DNA of 64,000 bases. It comes from Ailurus styani. Taxonomy: Eukaryota; Chordata; Mammalia; Carnivora; Ailuridae. The notes below the pieces were generated by a model. It ran no database searches and had not been told where the DNA came from. It was given only the letters and a program-made list of their open reading frames with translations. The stretch is from positions 1,651,276 to 1,715,275 of the forward strand of contig LNAC01000339.1 of NCBI GenBank assembly GCA_002007465.1. The letters run 5' to 3'. This document shows positions 57,500 through 64,000 of this stretch, piece after piece. The position numbers were made by a program, and so were the translations under genes. Every line of letters starts with the position of its first letter. Within the stretch, counting starts at the first letter, position 1.

Positions 57500-59390
57500 T
57501 TTTAAGCAATTATCGACCCTCCAAAAAATCAAGTGTAATTTAGAAGACATACTTTTCACTAATCTTTTGATATTTCTGAAAAATATGTGGTTCCTGAAAG
57601 TAGATTTGATCTTTTTTTCCTACTTTCTGAACTTTATAAGTTCTTTTTCTGTGGTTAGAATATGCTTCTGTTGGTGCGACTCAGGAAAATTTGGAAAAAG
57701 AAATATGTTGTTAATGTGGAAATGCTGAAAGAGAGGTTGTAAAACATAAGAGGTATGTGGAGGAATTCACCCAACAGTAGGGTGGTGCTTTCACCGTGGT
57801 CTCCATGTAGGAAATTTCCCTCCTAATGTCCTGCTTCCAACCACCTTGCATGGGTCTGGTAGAGCACACACATCTGCACGCCTGTGCCTTAACAGTGCTA
57901 AGGCATGAGGGGCAGTTAATGAGGAAATGCCCCTGACTCGTGAGCTCTCCTCTCTGCTTCATTAGAACAGAAGAAGGTGACGAGAGAAGTAAGTGAGGGC
58001 AACAAAGGGAATAAGGCCCTGGGAAGCTATAGACCAGGATTCTGGTCTAGGTTTTACCACCACATGATAGTAGTCTGTTTATCTTTCTGGTTTTCCCTTC
58101 CTCATCAGTAAAATAAAAACCATTATCAATTCTAACCTTCCTTTCAGCTCTGACTTCCTGTGGCTTGAAATAGATAAAACTGCTCCTTGTGGACATACTG
58201 TATTGATGCGTGAAGGGAAACGCCCAAAGACTTCCTCAGAAGAGACAGAGATGTGTATGCAATTGGACGAAGTAGATCACACATTGTTTTATACTGTCAT
58301 TCTATAAATATTTTTTGAGGGTTTGCTGTGTGCCTGCTATTCTGCTCACCCTGGTGGGACCGTAGTGACCAGGGCAGACTCATACGATTGTACATGTTGA
58401 GCAGTTGTGTAACTCTAGGGGGCACTGTTCACAATATATTCCAAGTGAATGACACTCTTGTTAAGCAGTGTGCAGTCTGTGCTCTACAATTTTCTTTCAT
58501 GAAGCTTTCAATCTCCTGAGGTAGCAGACAGTGAAGAAAAATCATTCCAATAAATAAATGTTACCAGTCTGGTGGGTCATTACCATGGTTGCTCTCACTG
58601 CCACATGGCGCTACTGCAGCCGATGGGTCTTGTCTGGGCAGAAGGCGCAGTCTGCCCTGGGCAGAAGGTCCGCTGCTGCTCTGTGGCCCTGCTGGAGCAT
58701 GTCCCTACCCAGGCTGTAGTAAGTCTGTGCTTGGGCGCCATTGTCAGAGAGCACATTAATGCACACCCATGACTACAGGTGTAAAGCTCTGCAGTAATTA
58801 CCCAGAGGATAATCACTGTGCTAGTTGATGGGCCCAGAGGGCAGCTGGCCTCAGGCCACATAGTGTCTGGAACCAGCCTTTTTGGGTCCATAGTCTCTGG
58901 GTTGTACTCAGACCATCTCCTGACAAGTTTGCCTTTCCCTTCTGATGAATTTCCTTGTAAGACTTTCCATGTCTTTTCCCTCCCCTGAATGTAGCCAAAG
59001 TCACTTGACCCCAAATTTCTTAGCTTCCCATCTTGGGAGAAGAGGTTAGTCTGTCAATCCCCGCTCCCCCTCCCACTTTTTTTTCCAGAAAACATGATGG
59101 TTTACCTTTTCCTAAGCAATCAGTGGTGTGTACCAGGAGTGTTATGCGGATTTTCTTGTTACACCGATTTCCACTACGTGATCTACTCATTCTACATTTA
59201 CCAAAGCAATTGCTTCTTATTCTGTGAGGTCTGCTCCAATGTGACTTGCTGTGTCCACCTGAATAGAGAAATGGGGGGTAGCTTCTGTATCCCCTTACAT
59301 ATATTACTAAAACAATAAGCATGTTATGAAGGCAAGAAAAGGGTACTTTGGGAGAGCGTCAAAGAGGACTCCTTCATCCTTTGGTGGGGT
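57500..59390. other. Intronic, mostly unassigned
   Basis: An antisense L2 end is suggested at 58,310-58,390 ('gagggtttgctgtgtgcctg'). Several open frames at 58,570-59,320 have no family resemblance. Confidence 0.35.
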
Positions 59391-59399
59391 ATGGGGTGG

Positions 59400-60060
59400 T
59401 TAAGGAGGTCTGCTGAAAAAATGTCACTTATGATGAATCTTGAAGGATGATACTTTGAGGAAAAAAGAGCGGTTTGTGAAGTCATCAGTGTGGGAAGGAG
59501 TGGAAGTATCAGAGGAATGGACAGAAGGCTAGTGGATGTGTTGGACCGAGGAGGGACAGAGCCTTCAAGGTGAAGCCAGGGAGGTGGGCTGGGCCAACCA
59601 TGCAAGAACCCTGTGGTTTTGACTTGGGTGTTTATATTTTCATCTTAAGTATGATGGAAAGCAACTAAAAGTTTTGCGTGAGGGAGTGAATTGATCTGCT
59701 TTATGTATCAAGAAATGTCACTCGTTGTTGCTTCCTGAATTAGAGAGGCAGGGCATCAGAGCCCACAAGTACTAAGGTCAGATGGAGATGTAGAGTCATT
59801 AGTAAAGAAAATTTCTTCCCCCAAGAGTTGCTTAAAAAGATAGTTCTGCACAGAATTGGTGGGGTGGGAGAGGAGTCTGTGCAGATGCACAGAGGAAAAA
59901 ATTGAACCAAGTGTGCTAGGAATGGTAAGAAAATCTGTTTTTGTTGACATATGTTTGAGAATGTTGAGATATGTTATGAGTCAAAAGGGGATTGAAGGTT
60001 GAGGGAGAGAAAAGTGCATTGGTAGACTGCCTTGAGGATTAGAAATAGGAATTTGTATTT
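59400..60060 (-). mobile_element. L2-class LINE relic
   Basis: 'gatgaatcttgaaggatgat', 'aatggacagaaggctagtgg' and 'gagggagtgaattgatctgc' fit the antisense L2-type block. Confidence 0.5.
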
Positions 60061-60133
60061 CATCTTGGGTGGGCAAGGTGTATTGTTTTTCTACACTTCT
60101 CTTTCATATTTGTAAGATAAGAGGGTTCACATT

Positions 60134-60309
60134 ATAAAATCCCTTGGCTTATGAAAGTTGTTTAGTAAAACAACTCAACTAATGTTTGATATCTTTCTAG
60201 AATATTCTTGGTGAGATTGTTTAAGCTTTGAACACATTTACCTCTAGGAAATTTGTTGCTTTTCATGGGACACAAAGAATTCTCTTAGAGCCAAATACTA
60301 TGCTGGGCT
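60134..60309 (+). repeat. 176-bp duplicated block, copy 1
   Basis: Repeats at 60352-60527 with a single mismatch (T at 60183, A at 60401). It ends at the N at 60310. It is probably one locus represented twice. Confidence 0.9.
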
Positions 60310-60310
60310 N

Positions 60311-60353
60311 ACTCTGTGAAATAAATAAATAAAACCTTTAAAAAAAATAAAAT
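60311..60353 (+). mobile_element. CAN-SINE tail fragment next to an N
   Basis: 'actctgtgaaataaataaat' then AAAACC and an A-rich tail. This is only the last 40-odd bases of a SINE, cut on the left by the N at 60310. Confidence 0.85.
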
Positions 60354-60527
60354 AAAATCCCTTGGCTTATGAAAGTTGTTTAGTAAAACAACTCAACTAA
60401 AGTTTGATATCTTTCTAGAATATTCTTGGTGAGATTGTTTAAGCTTTGAACACATTTACCTCTAGGAAATTTGTTGCTTTTCATGGGACACAAAGAATTC
60501 TCTTAGAGCCAAATACTATGCTGGGCT
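60352..60527 (+). repeat. 176-bp duplicated block, copy 2
   Basis: Second copy of 60134-60309. It follows a SINE tail and continues into unique sequence ('ttatcttacaaacagttgtt'). Confidence 0.9.
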
Positions 60528-60559
60528 TTATCTTACAAACAGTTGTTTGTTTTAATTTC

Positions 60560-60725
60560 TTACAGTTAACCCAAGAGGTAGACATTACTGGCTCCATTTA
60601 CAGATAATGAAGAAATGAAAGCTGAAAGAGGTTGGAAGTGATTCATTTAAGATAACAGAGCTAGGAAGTGGCCAACCTGGGAGTCAAAGGACAAGATCTT
60701 TTCTCCAAGCCATGGTGCCTCAGAT
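60560..60725 (+). mobile_element. MIR relic
   Basis: 'cccaagaggtagacattact', 'catttacagataatgaagaa' and 'aacagagctaggaagtggcc' are MIR landmarks in order. Confidence 0.75.
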
Positions 60726-61194
60726 AGCTCAAGTCATCTGGAGTTGTTCTTTCTATTATAAAAATTTCAAGTCCCTTATGTTGGTTGAATTGGTATGTTG
60801 ACAATGCTAGAACTTGGTTTATATGAACTAATTAGAGACAATTTTTTAAATTATATGATACGTCTGTATTAGGTATCATATCAATCAAGGAATTCCACTA
60901 AATTTATGAATGGCAAAATAGCATGAAATTATCTTGACAATGTCAGGGATAGAGCCAAGCTGTATCATTAACTTAAGTGACACTTTATTGAATATCAGTT
61001 ATTTGCCAGGCTCCATGTTACAACCTGTCGGAATGATGGCATGCCCTTTTCCTTGAAGAATACAAGGAATGTGTTGTCCACTGAGTGACTGCCTAGAGAG
61101 ACTTGAGGTTGTGACTTAAAAAAGCAGTATTATTTTCCATTGTCAATTTTGAACATAGGATCAAAGCTGAGGACCATTTAGAATGCATTTACCC

Positions 61195-61900
61195 ATTCAT
61201 GCTTTCAGTGATTGTTGAGTATCTACTATATACCAGGCACAGTACTAGATGCTGAAACTATAGTAATGACATAGACTAGTTTCCTGCTCTCAAGGAACAT
61301 GCATTCTAGTAGAAGAAGAAAGTCAATCTACAAATATATTAGAAGTCAGATTTTGATAAACACTGCTAAGAAAATAAAGCAGCTTGATGTGATAGAGGAA
61401 ATCTAGGGAACTTTTACAGATTGTCAGGGAACAGTGCCTCTGAGAGATAGCATTTTAGCTGAGACCTGAATGAAGGAAAGAACCAGGTATGGATGATCTA
61501 CAGGAAGGACATTCTAGGCAGAGGGAACAGCAAAGGCCTCACCTGGTGTGTTCAAGGGAGACAGAGAAGGCTCGTGTGGCTGAAGGGAAGTGAAGGAGGG
61601 ACTGGAGTGCTATAAATTGAGGTCAGAGACCATGCTGGGGCCAGACTAGATGAAGCCATACTAAGGAGTCATGATGTTATTTTTAAGAGAATACTGGAAG
61701 GTTTGAATCATGGGTGTGACATTATTAGATTTATATTTTTAAAAGATCCTGGATTGCAGAAAGGCAAGAGTAGGGACAGGGAGACCAGAGAGAAGGTACT
61801 GAAATTGTCCAGATGAGAGATGATGACAGCTGGGGTTGGGTTGGAGAAGTGGATGTATTCACACAAAGGGATTTGAAGATAGAGTTTATAAGACATTCTT
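61195..61900 (-). mobile_element. L2-class LINE relic (antisense)
   Basis: 'gagtatctactatataccag', 'gctctcaaggaacatgcatt', 'agctgagacctgaatgaagg', 'aggcagagggaacagcaaag' and 'ccagatgagagatgatgaca' give a well-ordered match to the common L2-type block. Confidence 0.7.
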
Positions 61901-63760
61901 AAATGTCTCTAATTCCTGCCTTGTGACTCTGACAAGAAATAGGGTCCTCTCTTCCTCTCTGGGCCTCTGGTAATAAGGTGGCTCTGCCCACAAAATCTTT
62001 CTCTTTGGCTCCTTAATAAGGAAGTGACTACTGCAAGCTTACATAGCTAATAATGGGCAGAGTCAGGATAAAGTTCTATCTAATGGGTGCTATCTTTTTT
62101 TTCCTGAGACATAAATCAGGGTAGTCACCCAAAGAAATAGAAGTAAGCAAGCTTGCTTATGAAATAATAGGATGTCATAAGAATCATGATCCTCAGAAGA
62201 AGACCAAGCTAAGCCTAAAAGTAGAGAGAGATAGAGACAGGAGAGCATTACTTGATTCACATAAATTGCAGGAGTGTCAAGGTTGGAGGTGGCCCTCTCT
62301 GGAACACTAGAGCCAGGACTGTCTCCTGTATCTCTGATTTCTTGCCATGTGTCAGAATCCCCAATTCAGACTCTTCTAAGGAATCAATTTAAGACATAGC
62401 TTTGCAGCTCATTGGCCAAGTACTATTTTTTTTCTTTTTTTAAAGCTTTTGGTTAAGAGGTTTACATTTACAGTCTGCATGTGGGGTTTTCATTTTGCTT
62501 TCATAGCAATACAATATTTCAGTGATTATGTCATCGCAAAGCACTGTTTCAACATCTTTATTTCATCTTTATTATAATGTCTTTGTTTTGCAAATACAAG
62601 AAACAGTTATACATGACATAAAGTCTCAGGACCCTGCTTCATCTTCAAAGACTAATGTAAATTTTGTTAGGCCACAGTTAAAGATTTAGGCTCAGAGAAT
62701 CATCCAGAAGTGAGTTAAGAGGGCAATGTGAGGTTTACAGTGGAACAGAGGTGGCCATATGAGGCTCTAAAACCTCACAGTCTATTAACACTGTAGCAAG
62801 ATGACCAGAGAAGAAAGTAGTTCTTTCTTGATGTTGCCATAAAGGGTGAGTTGTAGGCTGGGTTTGATGTTAATCTGGCAACTTTCTTTTTATAAATCAG
62901 TAGATGTGGTAACGGCCAACATGCTGGGTGGCAGATTTTGAATTTATTAATGGTAGTAATTTCCTCCAAGAATAGACTGAGGAGGATTTGCCTGGATCCA
63001 GAAGTAAATTTCTAAATATTAGCTTTTGTTCTATAAAAGACATTAGGGTACATTTTGAATTTTTTTCCCTGTAGCATCTATTTCTAATTAAATTGTGCTA
63101 TAGATCAGTTTCAGAAAGCCTGGGAATATCTTCTGACTTCAGAGTTCTAGTCTCCTCCCTAAACTTGGTTCTTGGTCACAAACCACAGATTCTGACTCCA
63201 AGCACACAGAGCATATGTGAAAAGGATATCAAGGGCTCATGGGGTCCATACGAAGCTGGAAGGCCAGGTCTGGAAGATAGACAGGGCCCAGGCTATTCTG
63301 GATTCTGAGCATCAGACCACACTGCTAAGGTCATGCTGCAAGACAGTTCACTGCATGCGGCTGGGAGGAATCCTCCATCTCAGAGCTCCCTTGTTTGTGT
63401 CACTCTCTCAGGTCTCAGAGTCCTGGGTGCAAACCTGGCTGCTTTAACTTAGGGCTCTTACCCCCTGGCTATCTCAAGAGGTCACCAGAAGAAGAATCAG
63501 GCACCTGCAGCATCTTCTTTTGAGGTAGGAGGTGATAGTGGGAAGTTAAGTGCTTCAAACTTGAGGTATTAAGAAGAACAGGTAGGGGTTCATTGTTACC
63601 ATCGAATTCATTTTTAGAAACACTGTGACAGTAACACTATATCTTTTAAGCCCTGTGTGTGTGTGTGCATGTATGTGTGTGCCTGTTACTTAATGAGTTG
63701 GAGTGGAAAGGAGACTGAAGGACAAGAAGCCGAAGAGATCCACAAAACAAAAAGACATAT
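61901..63760. other. Intronic, nothing recognised
   Basis: Unassigned sequence with a GT-rich microsatellite at 63654-63682. No exon found. Confidence 0.4.
63654..63682 (+). repeat. Imperfect (TG)n microsatellite
   Basis: TGTGTGTGTGTGTG then CATGTATGTGTGTG. Confidence 0.75.
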
Positions 63761-63764
63761 TTCC

Positions 63765-63930
63765 TGAATACCTGCTCTGTGCCAGTACTTGAGAATTACC
63801 GCGTTAAGCCCTTTAAGATACTATCTAGTTTGATCTTCACAACATTTTATCAGAGTGGTGTTATTCATCCCTGTTTTTCAGTTGCACATTCTAAGATTCC
63901 AAGGATTATACAGTTCTCCCCATTATACCC
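63765..63930 (+). mobile_element. MIR relic
   Basis: 'aatacctgctctgtgccagt', 'agtttgatcttcacaacatt' and 'gttattcatccctgtttttc' are MIR landmarks. Confidence 0.65.
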
Positions 63931-64000
63931 CTAGAAATTGGTAGAAATGAGGCTTTTTGTGCTATAATGTTTTGTTTCATATTGGTTGTCTCTTTTATTG

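Larger units (their letters stand above)
49596..64000 (+). other. PTGER3: PTGER3 intron 1 (5' part)
   Basis: At least 14.4 kb. I looked for the next exon (the end of TM6, then TM7 with its LNQILDPW motif) and did not find it. Contents are SINEs, L1, L2 and MIR relics and a duplicated block around an N. Confidence 0.85.

Noticed and set aside
49596..64000. Search for the second PTGER3 exon (end of TM6 and TM7)
   Set aside because: No stretch encoding the expected TM7 sequence was found by eye on the plus strand; the exon most likely lies beyond the window.
1..64000. CRISPR arrays, bacterial-type operons, phage or defence systems
   Set aside because: The DNA is clearly mammalian. Regularly recurring blocks are dispersed SINEs, not spaced direct repeats.

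Overview
This window is nuclear DNA from a carnivoran mammal. It has split genes with GT-AG introns, CpG-island promoters and MIR, L2, L1 and Tigger relics. It also holds about thirty tRNA-derived CAN-SINEs (GGGCGCCTGGGTGGCTCAG... head, CT-rich middle, AATAAA-type tail). The younger copies (GTGGGTTAAAGCC... head, CTGCCTGCCTCTCTGCCTACTTGTGATCTCT middle) do not look like the dog SINEC_Cf form. They best fit a caniform such as a mustelid; the species cannot be fixed from this window alone.

Layout. (1) 1-14,640 is intergenic: MIR, L1 and Tigger relics with CAN-SINEs inserted into them, and no gene I can support. (2) 14,640-33,075 is a complete ZRANB2 gene on the + strand. It has a CpG-island promoter, ten constitutive coding exons giving a 330-residue protein, and one alternative exon giving a 320-residue form with a different C terminus. 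The miR-186 hairpin lies in the intron between exons 8 and 9. (3) 33,076-48,060 is intergenic, with an L1 ORF2 relic, other L1 pieces and many SINEs. (4) 48,060-64,000 is the 5' end of PTGER3 (prostaglandin E2 receptor EP3), same strand: a CpG island, a GC-rich 5' leader, the first coding exon (298 codons, TM1 to most of TM6), and about 14.4 kb of the following intron. The exon with the end of TM6 and TM7 is not in the window.

The two genes are neighbours, not an operon. ZRANB2 encodes a nuclear splicing regulator (two RanBP2-type zinc fingers plus an RS domain) and hosts a microRNA. PTGER3 encodes a cell-surface GPCR. ZRANB2 and PTGER3 are also adjacent in the same orientation on human chromosome 1p31 (established knowledge).

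Most notable observations: the alternative C-terminal exon of ZRANB2 appears to be carved from an ancient CR1/L3 LINE lying antisense. The PTGER3 leader carries a 42-codon upstream ORF with a strong start context whose stop codon overlaps the receptor start as ATGA. A near-identical 176-bp duplication around an N at 60,310 looks like two haplotypes, with and without a SINE, joined in the assembly. I found no sign of a novel defence, mobile or biosynthetic system.
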